Assembly (NCBI GenBank): GCA_001695595.3
Contig: MBPM02000033.1
Location: 558,001-622,000 of the forward strand
DNA length: 64,000 nucleotides
Origin: Plasmopara viticola
Lineage: Eukaryota > Oomycota > Peronosporomycetes > Peronosporales > Peronosporaceae
Direction: 5' to 3'
Part shown: one piece after another, positions 20,501 to 31,700 of the stretch
How the letters are laid out: the number at the start of each line of letters is the position of its first letter
Position numbering within the stretch: the first letter of the stretch is position 1
Position numbers and translations under genes: made by a program
The notes under the pieces: model-generated
Database searches by the model: none
Told to the model about the DNA's origin: nothing
Seen by the model: only the letters and a program-made list of their open reading frames with translations

Positions 20501-22480
20501 GACTCTGCACGTATCTTGATATTCTGGACTATATTGTGCTGACGACCATAGAAAGTACGTCGATAGGAGCGCGACGCATACATCAGCGCTCGATTTTACG
20601 TCACCGCATTTGCTCAGCACTCTATAATACGTAGCCAGTATAGACTTCCTGCACAGTCTGCAAAAAAAACACTTGCTCCGAATTCTCGAGTGCAATATGC
20701 ATGGCTGCATCATTAAACATCTCTTTGAAGTTGCCGCTCTCGTAATTTTAAATTGTCTATTTTTATTCGGCACAAAAAGCATGGTGTTGATCTTGATCGC
20801 GGACTATTGAGCAGAACTACTCGCTCGACCATAATTTCCACCTTTAGCTTGTCTCCATCTCAACTTCAATTTATCATTGCTGATACGGCACATGCATTAC
20901 TGACAGCTACCCCCATTCCGGATGCGTTCTTTTTCATTGAAATGCAATTGACACGCAATCATAGTGTGGTCGTAGTCGTCGTTTTACCACTCGACATTGT
21001 AGTTTTTTCGTACACGACCATTGCCGCCACTCCAACCCTCGATTTTCATCCTCCTGATTCATCTATTTTTTAACCACGTGTCCCTCTTTCCCGCAAAACG
21101 TACCCTCCTCTCGGTACTGCACCTTCAAAATGCTTCTTCAAGCTTTACTAGGAAAACTAAATCAGCTTTTTTCTTGGTAAGCTCCTTCGTGAGTACCTTC
21201 ATAGCATTTTGCATTGCCAGCTTTGGAGGATACCTACGCTTAACACGGCGTTTTAATTGCTCTTGAAAGACCGTGAAACAAGCACATTACCAAACAAATT
21301 TGTTTTTCATGTTGGCGCCATAGCGCTGGTTTTGAGAGCCTTAATCTATTGATACAACTATTATAAGCCTTCAATAATATTCATGCCGAAAAAATGTTGT
21401 TTCGAGTAGATTTGCCCACGCGATCTACGCTTCTCTATACGTAGCGATAGGTTGCGCTCATGTGGAGCATCTCTATTTTAAATAGGATGTTGCTTGATCT
21501 AGATTTGGTCCGTAGCGCGAGGATCCGTAAAGCTTGGAAGGATCACGACATGCCAAACCCATTTTCTTAGAACATGCCATACATGTAGCGGCTCTACGTC
21601 GTGTAAATATCACTCTTAGGCTTGCCGATGAGGACCATTTATGTAAATGTCGTATGAAGAGGACGCAGTACGTAGGCACATAACCTGATAAATGTCATCA
21701 GTCTTGGGCAACTTGAAGCTTAACTAGCGCAAAAGACACTTTAGCTTAAATAGCGCAAAATGACTCCTCATTGTTGCAAAGTAGACCGGAGCAAATATGC
21801 TTGAGGGTGAGATGAAGTTTCCATGAGCTCAAGGATTGTTTTTTTACTTTACTGACTGCTTTGACCACTCAGTCTATGAATACAAAAGGCTGTACTCGTC
21901 CATTCATCCTATTATTAGGAATCCGTTGGCGTAATTAGCGTTCTGCAATCACCTTGAGATCATGTTAGGCTGAATTGTTGATAAGTACAAGGTGCCAGGA
22001 ACCGGTCCCAGTTGTTGCAACAGAAGTTATCGATTCTTGGAGAAACCCACGAATGCTCAGTCGTGAAATCTTGTTAAATCGTCTTGTTACACTGATGCGC
22101 ACTTTTCACACTATTTCGTCGTCCCCAAGTGTTTCATCACTGCAGCGCGGATCTTTAAAGAAGATGCAGTACTTTTGAGACTAAAATTGCAGACAGCTTT
22201 GTAAAAGTTACACAGATGAATTATATTTCGTCAGATTCAATAATAAGGTAAATATACTAAGTCATGGTTCCTCTGCCATGCGTTAGTAATAAAAAAATTC
22301 GGAGATTATAAATGTTGAAGCCGGACATATTTTGCAAATAGTGCCACATAGAAAACCTTCAGATGTATCACTTCGCTATTGATACGCTGTCGGTCTGCAC
22401 GAATATCCTTGACTTCGGTAATTCTACCAATCAGAGACCAATTTTGCAAAAGAGGCCAGCCAAGAACTATTGCGCTCGAG
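14501..22480. other. Gene-poor region with scattered decayed coding tracts
   Basis: About 8 kb without an intact gene. Coding-like but broken stretches occur on the minus strand at 15343-15561, 15937-16155 and about 16900-17220 (one readable piece is EIKVFGFREKYGRKAETYKI). A Cys-rich minus-strand piece at 18173-18382 ends in CPRCGNTIH and could be a transposase zinc ribbon. A 30-bp direct repeat lies at 16450-16523. Plus-strand ORFs at 19107-19493 and 20753-21073 lack recognisable domains. Confidence 0.5.
16450..16523. repeat. Tandem direct repeat, two copies, period 44 bp
   Basis: The 30-bp sequence beginning ctaaacgctcagtcacgact (16450-16479) recurs with two substitutions at 16494-16523. 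No coding frame or known motif is attached to it. Confidence 0.75.
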
Positions 22481-23897
22481 ATGCCCCCGAAGAAAAAAGC
22501 TGGAGGTCCAACCAAAAAGTCTGTTGAAAAGCAGAAGGAAAAGATCCTAGAAGACAAAACTTTTGGATTAAAAAACAAGAAGAAGAGCAAGAATGTGCAG
22601 AAGTACATCCAGGAGGTGACAAAGCAGGTAAAAGGTGGCAACACGCGCGCCGATCGCATCAAGGAGCAGGAGGCGAAAAAGAAGAAGGACGCTAAGGCTG
22701 AGCAAGAAAATTTAAAGAGCCTGTTTGCCGCTTCTATCCGGCAGCCGAAGGTAAGTTCATGTTTTGCTGTCCCAAAACCATGTAATCAACTTTTATTCAC
22801 TACTTTTTTACTGTTTGTGTAGGTTCCACCTGGGACAGACCCTAAGTCAATGCTTTGCGCTTTTTTTAAAGCTGGCGTATGCTCAAAAGTGAGCTGTGGG
22901 TTCTGCTAGATTACAGAAATGAACGTTTATAATTGATAAAGGTGTGTGCTGTCGTAGGGTAACCGCTGTAAGTTCTCGCACGACTTGATGGTTGAAAAGA
23001 AGGCTGCTAAGATCGATTTGTACACGGACAATCGTGCCGAGAAAGAAGCAGGTACACCCAGAATTGACGGGGCTATTGCTTGTGGCAAACACTTAAACCA
23101 TTGTATATTTGCACTGGCGCTTATTAGATCAAATGGACACATGGGATCAGGATAAGCTTGAGAAAGTTGTAAACGAGAAGCACCATGAAAAACATGCGAA
23201 GCAAACAGAAATCGTCTGCAAGCATTTTTTAGATGCTATTGAAAAGTCGCTTTACGGCTGGTTTTGGGTTTGTCCGAACGGTGGCACGTCATGCAAGTGC
23301 GATGATTGATTCTCTGCTCGTCTTGTAGTTATAATCGCTTAGTTTTTTTTAACCTAATGTGGTCGACTTTTGTGGCAGGTACCGACATGCACTTCCTCCT
23401 GGCTACGTGTTTAAGTCTAAAAAGGATCGTGAGCTTGAAAAAAGCAGCAAAGTCGTGGAGATCTCCATCGAGGAAATTATTGAGCAGCAGCGTGCAAAAT
23501 TAGGCCCCAATGGTGGTACCCCTGTCACGGAGGAAACGCTTGCCAAATGGAAGGCTGACAAGCAGGCTCGCAAGAAAGCGGAGGAGGCTAAGAAATTGAA
23601 GGAGCAGGCGAAAAGGACCGGTGGTCGTGGCATCAGTACGTTTACAACGATTATATTTGGCTCGTCATGTCTTTGACAATGGTGTTGTGTCACTTTTCAG
23701 TGAGTGGTCGTGCGCTGTTCACATATGATCCAACGTTGTTTCGCGATGACGCTGATGCTGATGATGAGGCATATTCAGCTCACAGTGATGAAAATGACGA
23801 TATTGAGAATATCCCAATTGTTGACGCAGCAGCAGCAGTGATGGATAAAAGCCTGTATTTGCAAGACGTGGGCGATCTCGACTCATTGAAAAAGTGA
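22481..23897 (+). CDS. ZC3H15: CCCH zinc-finger protein, ZC3H15 (DFRP1) / Tma46 family
   Basis: Six exons: 22481-22750, 22823-22888, 22958-23051, 23128-23296, 23379-23635 and 23701-23897. Together they give 350 residues and all junctions are GT-AG and in phase. The N-terminus is Lys-rich ([13 protein letters not shown]). A first CCCH finger ([19 protein letters not shown]) and a second (CKHF...[14 protein letters not shown]) match the paired fingers of ZC3H15/Tma46, followed by the conserved RHALPPG segment, a charged coiled coil and an SGRALF motif near the acidic C-terminus. The family binds DRG GTPases and stabilises them on ribosomes, so a cytoplasmic translation role is expected. The start is the first ATG of the conserved N-terminus. 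No other function fits as well. Confidence 0.93.
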
Positions 23898-24166
23898 TTT
23901 TTTGAGATGAAACACTTGCAGCAACGAAATGAAGAAGTTTTGCGCGGCATTCTTCGGTTAAGTGCTCGCTTTAGAGATCGGCGAGCTTGCTGGCCAGAAT
24001 ACCCAAGCTTATACATAACAGGCGTCTGAGTAGTGCTTGTTTGTAATTAATCGTCAGTGATTAAGTAAAAAGAAGCCTAGATGACGATGCTGAGAAGTAC
24101 GACGACAAACGGGAATGTGCGGCTGAGACTTATGAAACCCTTAAAATACTTTCTTCGTGCTGCTTC

Positions 24167-24769
24167 CTACTTGAATATCTTTTCCTCGATATCGTCTTCC
24201 TCGAAACCGTCTTCCTCATTCTCTTCATCGCGTTCGGGGCGTGCCTCTGGCTTTACTTCACCAAACGTTAAAATCGTCGAGCTAGCATTCTTTAGTCGCC
24301 CAACGATGTGCTCGGCTCGCTGTACTAGCGATAAACCACGTCTTACTTCAGAACAAGTAATATACCAGTCTATCAACTTAAAAGTAGCAACTTGCCGCCT
24401 TTTGCATCCGATGCAGTTCATCTATTCCAGCCTGAATCATGCCCGCATCGTTCACGAGCTGCCTGTACAAAAACGTAAGTCACATTTTATTCTGTCAGCT
24501 GAAATCATCTAAACATGCAAGCACCGATGCGTTGTCAGCAAATGCTTGAGAGTCTTCGTCAACTGCTTAGCCATATTTCTAATGTCAGCTCCCGGCGCTT
24601 CCACTTCTGTTGACATTTGGTGGTCTTCCTCCTCCTGCTCCTCCTGCTCCTCCTGCTCCTCCCGCTCCCCCCGCTCCTCTTGTGTATTTGACAATTTTCG
24701 AGCGAGCTCTTGCTCAATTCTCTCCTCCTGGCTAACATTCAATCGTGCTCTTCCTCTCGTCACAGGCAT
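24167..24769 (-). CDS. Small acidic coiled-coil protein of unknown function
   Basis: A model with three exons (24525-24769, 24392-24462, 24167-24345) gives 164 residues ending EEKIFK. The N-terminus is basic (MPVTRGRARL), followed by an EEQ tripeptide repeat from a (GAGGAGCAG)n tract, then a helical region MAKQLTKTLKHLL through QRAEHIVGRLKNA with heptad-like leucines, and a strongly acidic tail. Intron 1 (24463-24524) is ordinary. Intron 2 (24346-24391) would be only 46 nt with a weak GTTGCT donor, but it is the solution I found that restores the frame; a frameshift is the alternative. The ATG lies 119 bp from the divergent STT3 start, suggesting a shared promoter. I do not recognise the family. 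Confidence 0.6.
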
Positions 24770-24888
24770 AGCAATTTTCTCGATGTGACATTTTTACGCT
24801 TTGTTGCTGCACTAGTGCGGAACAGAATGCAGGTCACTTCAACTACGGCACGCATGTCGCTCGAAGGTGAACCTTTCAATTTGCAAAC
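24770..24888. promoter_or_regulatory. Divergent intergenic promoter region (119 bp)
   Basis: This is the only sequence between the start codons of the minus-strand coiled-coil gene and the plus-strand STT3 gene, so both promoters and 5' leaders must fit here or overlap into the neighbouring gene. No TATA box is evident. Confidence 0.6.
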
Positions 24889-27289
24889 ATGTCGCTACTC
24901 ACGCCCTGCTTAGTGCTGGTGCTTGTCTGCGTGCTAAGCTTTGCTATTCGCCTATTTCCAGTAGTCATCTGGGGCAAGGTACACATTTCCTGTATAAGCT
25001 CTTGACGTATCTCTGCATCCCTGTATGATGGTCTACAACTGCACAGGTCATCCACGAGTTCGATCCACAATTTAATTTTCGCGTGACCAAGTTCTTTGCC
25101 CAGTATGGCATCTACGAGCTCCTAGACTGGTTCGATGACCGTGCTTGGTACCCTTTGGGCCGTATCGTAGGGACAACCGTATACCCTGGGCTGATGGCTG
25201 GCGCCGCAGGGCTGCAGTGGCTGCTGGCGCTGGTACTGCGATTACCGATCTCCACGCGCGATGCCTGCGTCTTCTTGGCGCCAGTGTTTGCGGCGTTTAG
25301 TTGTGTGGCGCAATTTTTGCTGACTCATGAAGTAACAGGCAACAAGACGACAGCCTTGCTGTCCGCCACGCTGCTGAGCGTGTCACCCGCGTACATTTCG
25401 CGCTCAACGGCCGGTTCATTTGACAACGAGGGCATTGCAATTTTCCTCCTCATTTTTACCTTTTATTTGTGGATAAAGGCTGTCAAGACTGGCGCGATGT
25501 TTTGGGCAGCATTGAGTGCGATCTCGTACTTCTGTATGGCACTGTCATGGGGAGGACATGTGTTTATCATTAATATCGTCCCAATCCACGTGCTTGTGCT
25601 CTTGCTCTCAGGACATTATTCAGCTAAAGTGTATGTGGCTTACTCAACGTTCTATCCGCTGGTGACGCTGGGAGCAATGCAAGTTCCCTTTATTGGATTT
25701 AATGCGGTACTCAAGGGTGAAAGTGCTGGTTCTCATGGTAACTTCGCGCTTCTGCAAGGTCAGTTCCTTTCATATTAAGCAATTATATGGGTACTAATTT
25801 AAATCGTTACTGCTTTGTACAGCATACGCACTGTTGCGATGGCTTTACGTCCAGTTGCCAAACGACCAATTTGTGCGGCTTTTCCGAGCATTTTTATGTG
25901 CTTGCGTAGCTACCGTGGGGAGCGGCTTATTACTTGCGCTATCATGGGGAAAATTACAATGGAGTGGACGGAGTTTAACACTTTTGGATCCGACTTATGC
26001 GTCCAAGTATATTCCAATCATTGCATCGGTGGCGGAGCACCAACCGACTGTATGGTCGGCGTATTACTTCTCGCTAGGACCAGCAATGCTGTTTATCCCT
26101 TTGGGACTATTTTATTCGTTTCAAAATCTTGACCCCGCTTACCTGTTCATGATTGTCTACAGCACCTTTGCGTTCTACTTTTCGGGCATTATGGTTCGAT
26201 TACTTCTGGTCCTTGCCCCAGCAGCTTGCTATATGTCGGCTGTTGGAGCTTCGGGCTTCATGCAAAAAATCGTGGAAGTTACGCATCGTGATTCAGCTGA
26301 AGCTGAACAATTTCAAGCAATAGACTTAATGGCTTACACGGCAGCCGAAGAAAGCACAACAAGAGGAAATCTCGAAAAAGAATCAAGTTCTTTTGAGGCA
26401 CACGCGGTAGAAATTTTGTCGGCCCTTGCCGCTAAGCTGCAATTTCAAACAAATAAAACACCTAGAGCTAAGAAACAGAAGACCGTGAAGTCGCTTCAGC
26501 TGCTGGTGTTTGCATGTGGGGTACGTGGCTTTACATCTTGGGATACTTTGTTGTGGTAGTGTCTTACATTCGTGATATCAGTTTCTCCTCTTTATTCACG
26601 TTCGGCATAGTTTCAAAATTGCCAGAAAAGTGTATTCATCGACCTCACTTTTGTTCCAAAGAGTAAACAAGACAAGTAACGAGAAAGAAGCACATGACGA
26701 CTATCGTGAAGCCTTTGCTTGGCTGCGGCAGAACACCCCAGAGGATGCCAAAGTTTTAAGCTGGTGGGACTACGGATACCAGATTACTACGCTTGCAAAT
26801 CGCACAGTGCTTGTCGACAATAACACGTGGAATAATACGCACATCGCGACTGTTGGACGCGTACTCACGTCGCGTGAAGACGATGCCTTACCAATTTTGC
26901 AAAGTCTTGACGTGGACTATGTTTTCTTGCTTTTCGGAGGAAAAGTAGGTATGCCGGGAGATGACTTGGACAAACTCTCTTGGATTGTTAAGATCGCAGG
27001 AGACGTCTTTCCTAATGATGTGATTGAGTCCGAATTCCAAGTAAACGGGCGCTACATCTTTCATGAGAATGCAACGCTCGCAATGAAGGAGAGTGTTCTT
27101 TACAAGCTCAGCTACTTTGAATTTTGTCAAGTAAAAAGCCCTTCTGCAGTTGAAGGTGAGGATTTCATTTTTGGATGGGATATGGGTCGTCAATTTCAAA
27201 TTGCACAGAGCGACATCATTTTGCACCATTTCGAGCACGCATTCACTTCGGAAGCGTGGATTGTACGAATTTATAGAGTTAAGAAGTAG
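24889..27289 (+). CDS. STT3: Oligosaccharyltransferase catalytic subunit STT3
   Basis: Four exons (24889-24978, 25047-25758, 25823-26520, 26582-27289) give 735 residues, the usual length for eukaryotic STT3. The N-terminal membrane helix leads into HEFDPQFNFR with the catalytic acidic motif (D36), then WYPLGRIVGTTVYPG, a second acidic motif in SRSTAGSFDNEG (D156, E158), many hydrophobic helices, and the luminal domain with WWDYGYQ at about 561-567 followed by VDNNTWNNTHI. These are hallmark sites for acceptor-sequon and dolichol-oligosaccharide binding. The enzyme transfers glycan to Asn-X-Ser/Thr in the ER. The central loop (about residues 410-480) is longer and more charged than usual. Intron 3 (61 nt) was placed by requiring FLLFIHVRHSFKIARKVYSS to stay in frame. 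Confidence 0.96.
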
Positions 27290-27641
27290 TTAGTGTAGCA
27301 TTGCAAGTGCACTGTTCATATGGAACATTCTGTATGTATGTTTAAAGGTACACGTACACAAAACTAACAAGAGCTGGACCCTGCATCTCAGCTATCTATT
27401 ATGACTGCTGTTCACCACCCCAACTTCTACCGTAAGCATTGACCAATATTATCTTGTCGCTTTTTTCGTTGCCAGACGAGATCACGCTGACCTGTCTACC
27501 ATATTGTCAGCTGAGTTATTCAAAACTTACAATATGCGGTTAAGCCGTTCACTCACTGACAAGGTTGATAGTAGCTTCTAAAAAATGTCAGGACTAGATA
27601 AAAAGCTTGTGCGTGAGGTCATTACATTCTGCGTGTGACAA

Positions 27642-28721
27642 CTATGACATTGTCTGAAGTTGCTCGCGCGCATCATTCAGCATCTGCACGATCGACTCGC
27701 TCTCCGGACGAAGCGCCGGGTCGAACTGCAGACAGGCACGAGCAATCCGCAAAATCACGTCTGGACAATTGGGCGCAAAGCTCGGTCGTAGCTCTCCCTT
27801 AGCCACTTTGATAACAATGGCCATGTCAGGCGCACCAGTGGCCCCTGTCTTGCTACTTTTTTCCTCGAAAGGGATCTCCCGCGTATCCAACTCGCTCAAG
27901 ACCACACCAAACGAGTAAACATCGGCCTGCTCGCTGTAATTGTCACCCAGCATTACTTCAGGAGCAGTCCATCGCACCGTGCCCACACCAGCGGTCAATG
28001 TCTCCTCGTACGTGCGATTACGACTAAGCCCGAAATCACTCAGCTTGGCAACCATGTTTGAATTCAGCAACACGTTGCGCGACTTTAAATCCCGGTGGAT
28101 AATCTTAGGCGAGCGCGAGTGCATGTAAGCGAGAGCCTCAGCAATATCAATTGCAATAGAAATCTTCTCTTTTTTCCAACTGAGCTCGATCCTACGGGTT
28201 TCCAGCAATGTGCGAACATCACCACCGTCCATGTACTCAGAAACGCCACCCAAGTCCTTCGTGTTTGTCCACGTGCAGCCAATAAAGCGTACGATTTTAG
28301 CGTGCGACAGGCGAGACATGGTCTCAATCTCGCGAGAAAACGAGATGGCTTCGTCCTCACCGTCGATCATGCGCTTCACGGCTACAGGTTGTCCGTGGTA
28401 ATGGCCTAGCCACACGACACCGAATGCTCCACTGGAAACTTTGCGGGTAAGTAAAACCTCGCTCTCGTCCAAACGAAACTTCACCAGCTCCGGAAAACAG
28501 TTATCAGAGTCCGCACGGTTACCGGCCTGAGAAGAGCCGAGACTGCCGTTACGTTGATTGCGCGCTTTTGGCATGGCGCGACGCGGCTCATTGCCAATCT
28601 GAGATGAAGAAAAATTGCCATTGTTGACATTCACAGCGAGATTTGAGTAGTTGGCCTCATTAAAGCGGCCCGTCACGGGGCCTGGTCCGTCGTTTTTGGA
28701 CTTGCTACTCGTGCACCCCAT
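27642..28721 (-). CDS. TKL-type protein kinase with N-myristoylation/palmitoylation signal
   Basis: Intronless, 359 residues. The only sensible ATG is at 28721 and gives MGCTSSKSK. Gly2 with Ser6 matches the N-myristoyltransferase consensus and Cys3 is a likely palmitoylation site, so membrane attachment is predicted. A Ser/Asn-rich linker follows, then a complete kinase domain: glycine loop SGAFGVV (97-103), VAVK lysine (116), HRDLKSRN (209-216), DFG (229-231), APE (253-255) and DVYSFGVV. HRDLKSRN with GTVRWTAPE is typical of plant/oomycete TKL Ser/Thr kinases. All catalytic residues are present, so it should be active. The substrate is unknown. Confidence 0.9.
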   Translation of the reverse strand: MGCTSSKSKNDGPGPVTGRFNEANYSNLAVNVNNGNFSSSQIGNEPRRAMPKARNQRNGSLGSSQAGNRADSDNCFPELVKFRLDESEVLLTRKVSSGAFGVVWLGHYHGQPVAVKRMIDGEDEAISFSREIETMSRLSHAKIVRFIGCTWTNTKDLGGVSEYMDGGDVRTLLETRRIELSWKKEKISIAIDIAEALAYMHSRSPKIIHRDLKSRNVLLNSNMVAKLSDFGLSRNRTYEETLTAGVGTVRWTAPEVMLGDNYSEQADVYSFGVVLSELDTREIPFEEKSSKTGATGAPDMAIVIKVAKGELRPSFAPNCPDVILRIARACLQFDPALRPESESIVQMLNDAREQLQTMS

Positions 28722-28760
28722 TGGCAACGCGTAATATCGCTAAGTATTCCCAGCGAGCGG

Positions 28761-28771
28761 CTGGAATGAGC
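28761..28771 (-). promoter_or_regulatory. Candidate oomycete initiator (Inr) element
   Basis: On the minus strand this reads GCTCATTCCAG, matching the oomycete initiator consensus around GCTCATTY, 40 bp upstream of the kinase ATG. The transcription start is expected within the motif. The assignment rests on consensus similarity and position only. Confidence 0.4.
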
Positions 28772-31700
28772 GTCGTCTATTGTATGAAAAGGTCGTCGGG
28801 CGGACAGAAGCAACCCAAGACTCGCTTGAAAGATGGATTTTTGCTGGTTAGGATTATGATGAGGTGCCGCCTGAGCGAGTGTTGCGTTGCTGAATGGGCG
28901 TTCTTAAACTGGCTCGGTAGTTACAGTCAAAATGTCCATTTTTTGCCCCGGGTGTGACATAAGTTTTTACCCGCGATAACTAAAGCATTTAGAAGTATGA
29001 AGTATACAAATCGATAGACCATTAAGCCAAGTACCCGACGCGGGTCGGGGCCAAATATTTACTTTTGCGATGCGGGAAGCGCCCGGCTAGCACTTTAATA
29101 ATATGTTGTCACATTTAGAGTGCTAATAGCATCAGAATTTGTGTGTGTACTATAGAGGTCTTAAATCTAAGCTCTTCAGGCTCGTTAATCGCAATATTTC
29201 GATAACTGTTGGAGATTGCGCTTTATGTATGAAATGGAACTCGAATATCGTTTGTACGGTCTGTTTTTTCGTCTTTTGATCCTTTTTTGTAGATTTTACT
29301 TGAGTGCGACGCAGTAACGTATTGCAAAGCATAGAATTACACCATGAGTATTGTCGGTGTGCGTGCCAGTATCCCACTTTGCAACGCACAATCGAAAACT
29401 TTAAGAAATTTAGGTTTGCGTCTTGTTTAGCTCCATCGACCATGGTATATTGGCTCTTTTGGCTACATCGGCCGTAACTATGCAACAATCGGTGCGTTTT
29501 TCTGTTGCTCACGCATTTGGTCATTGCTAATGTAATGTAGCGTAATGTTGTTGAAGATGGCTACGAAGGTACGCTACAATCTATAAACTTACTATTGCTC
29601 GAACTGGCAGCGCTCTCGAGGCTAAGATGCACGCCCATCAAAGATTCTGCATCGCTTTCAAAGACCCTTGTTTAGCGTCAAATCCTTTCAGGCATTGATG
29701 CGTTGTCAAATATTGACTTCCAAGAAATAATTAAGTCTTAAACTTATCGTCCTGTTAAGAAGGCTCGAAGCGACCATATTCACATTAACTTGTCGATTGT
29801 TAGCCCACAAGCCAAATTACACTGATAAAGATGCTTTGGCGAATATCCAAAGACGACTATGTCGGCTAGCAAGAGAATTTTATCCAATCAAAACTAACTA
29901 TTTAGTGAAAAGCTATAATTTTCGCAAAGCTCGTGATTATCCGTATTTATATAGTTCGTGCGCAATGTCGGAACTCCTTCCATGCGCGGAAACCTCCTTT
30001 CGCTCAAATACGTTTATGTCGTGCACGTTATAATCACACGATCAAATACAAAATGAATCAGCAAGCGGTTGAGTCGTCTTTTACGTATCGATCACCCGGC
30101 TACATTGTATATTCTCATCACCATTTTAATGTAAATTGTTATAATGGTAACATATTGGGATAAAAATCCATTCGGTTATGCTTATCACCTGTTTAAACGG
30201 CATGCAATACGGCGATCTTTTTTTTCCAGAAAGACACCACTTTACAATAATATGCTTCAACGCTTATCTACTTCTTCTGAGTCGATATTCTACGTTACTT
30301 TAATCTAAACAGTCATATAAATCGCATTGCGATAGCGCATGCGTCTTGCGTCATGCTCGTACTTTAAGCTTCAATCCCTTCTTAATTTGAGCCATAACAA
30401 AGCACTTTAAAGTTGGTAACAGTTTAAAATTAATAGCAACTTCCCATGATCATAATCTGAGGGTGACATCTTTACCAATCGTAGTAAATGATGGTTATGA
30501 TTCTCTTGAGCATAACATAATAGTTTGGCAAGCATAATGAGGCATAGCTCGTTATATAAAGCCCGTCGTTAGAATCGATCATCGTTTTGTGTTAGCTTGT
30601 TTGCTGACTTCGCTTCCTGAAAGTATAAGAGACGCCAACTGACGCAAAAGCTGAAAGAATGTGCCAAGCGAATGTCTCACACGAACAGCAAGTCAGCACG
30701 TGCTAAGCGATATTGATCCGAATTCTGTACAGCTTTTTTGACCGGCAAAGGATCAAAGCCTAAAAAGAAAGCGCGACAACAACAGTGAAGCAGAAGGCCT
30801 TGTTTCAAACACTCTGTCTTCGATAGAGTGGTTTAACTTTCGTTATCAGATCTATCAGGAGCTGTCCGTCAAGTTGAGGCAACTGTATGTACGATAATAA
30901 GGTAATTAATTATTCGTTCTGGCATTTAAGTCCATTTTTAGTGGTGCACCGTGCATTATATGGCCGCTTTCAAGACCTTCGTGAAAGAACTTCCAGATAT
31001 CCACTTACGGCCAAATAATGCCATTCCTGTATAAAATATGGAAGAGCTGCGCATTTCCTTTAGATTCTTCAAACAATCGAAGATAATGACAACATGTTCT
31101 ACATTTGGTCTAATTTTGTATATGGGTGAGGTCAGCTTAACCACACACAATTAATCGACGCTTGCCGTGGGTCAGTACTAAGACGTGTTTGCTTAATAAT
31201 GTAAAATAATTTTGCGTTACATCATTGCGCTCATACAAGACTTCCACGTTCGCAGTCGCTGCCTTGCACTTCCTCTATGAAATAATCAAAACTAAAAAAT
31301 AAACTCGTGCAAATGATTTTACTTTGCAAAGTATCCGTTTTATTTGCTTCGAATACATTGCAACGCGTCACACCCACCGTCGAGATCAGTTGCAAAATCT
31401 CATAACTCTTGTATAATTTTGCCAACATTAAAGCCTTGTAGCTGTCGTCAAGATTTCCGCCCGTGAAAAAAAGAATACAGCAATTTCTGCGTCGCAAATC
31501 AAGGTATTCATCTTTGGTCGAAATTTATCTAAAATGACGCAGAAAATCTGACCCTATTCTAGCTGTGTATAAGGCCCTGCTAACTTACATGTGTCCATGC
31601 AGCAACCTTTTAGGGTAAGGCAAAGTCATGGCTGCTAAGACGAATAAGAGGGAATGTATGAGTTTGTCGGGCGCATGCGATACGAATACAACGGAGCATC

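Noticed and set aside
24640..24700. ctcctg repeat as a separate microsatellite feature
   Set aside because: It encodes the EEQ tract of the minus-strand coiled-coil protein and is described there.
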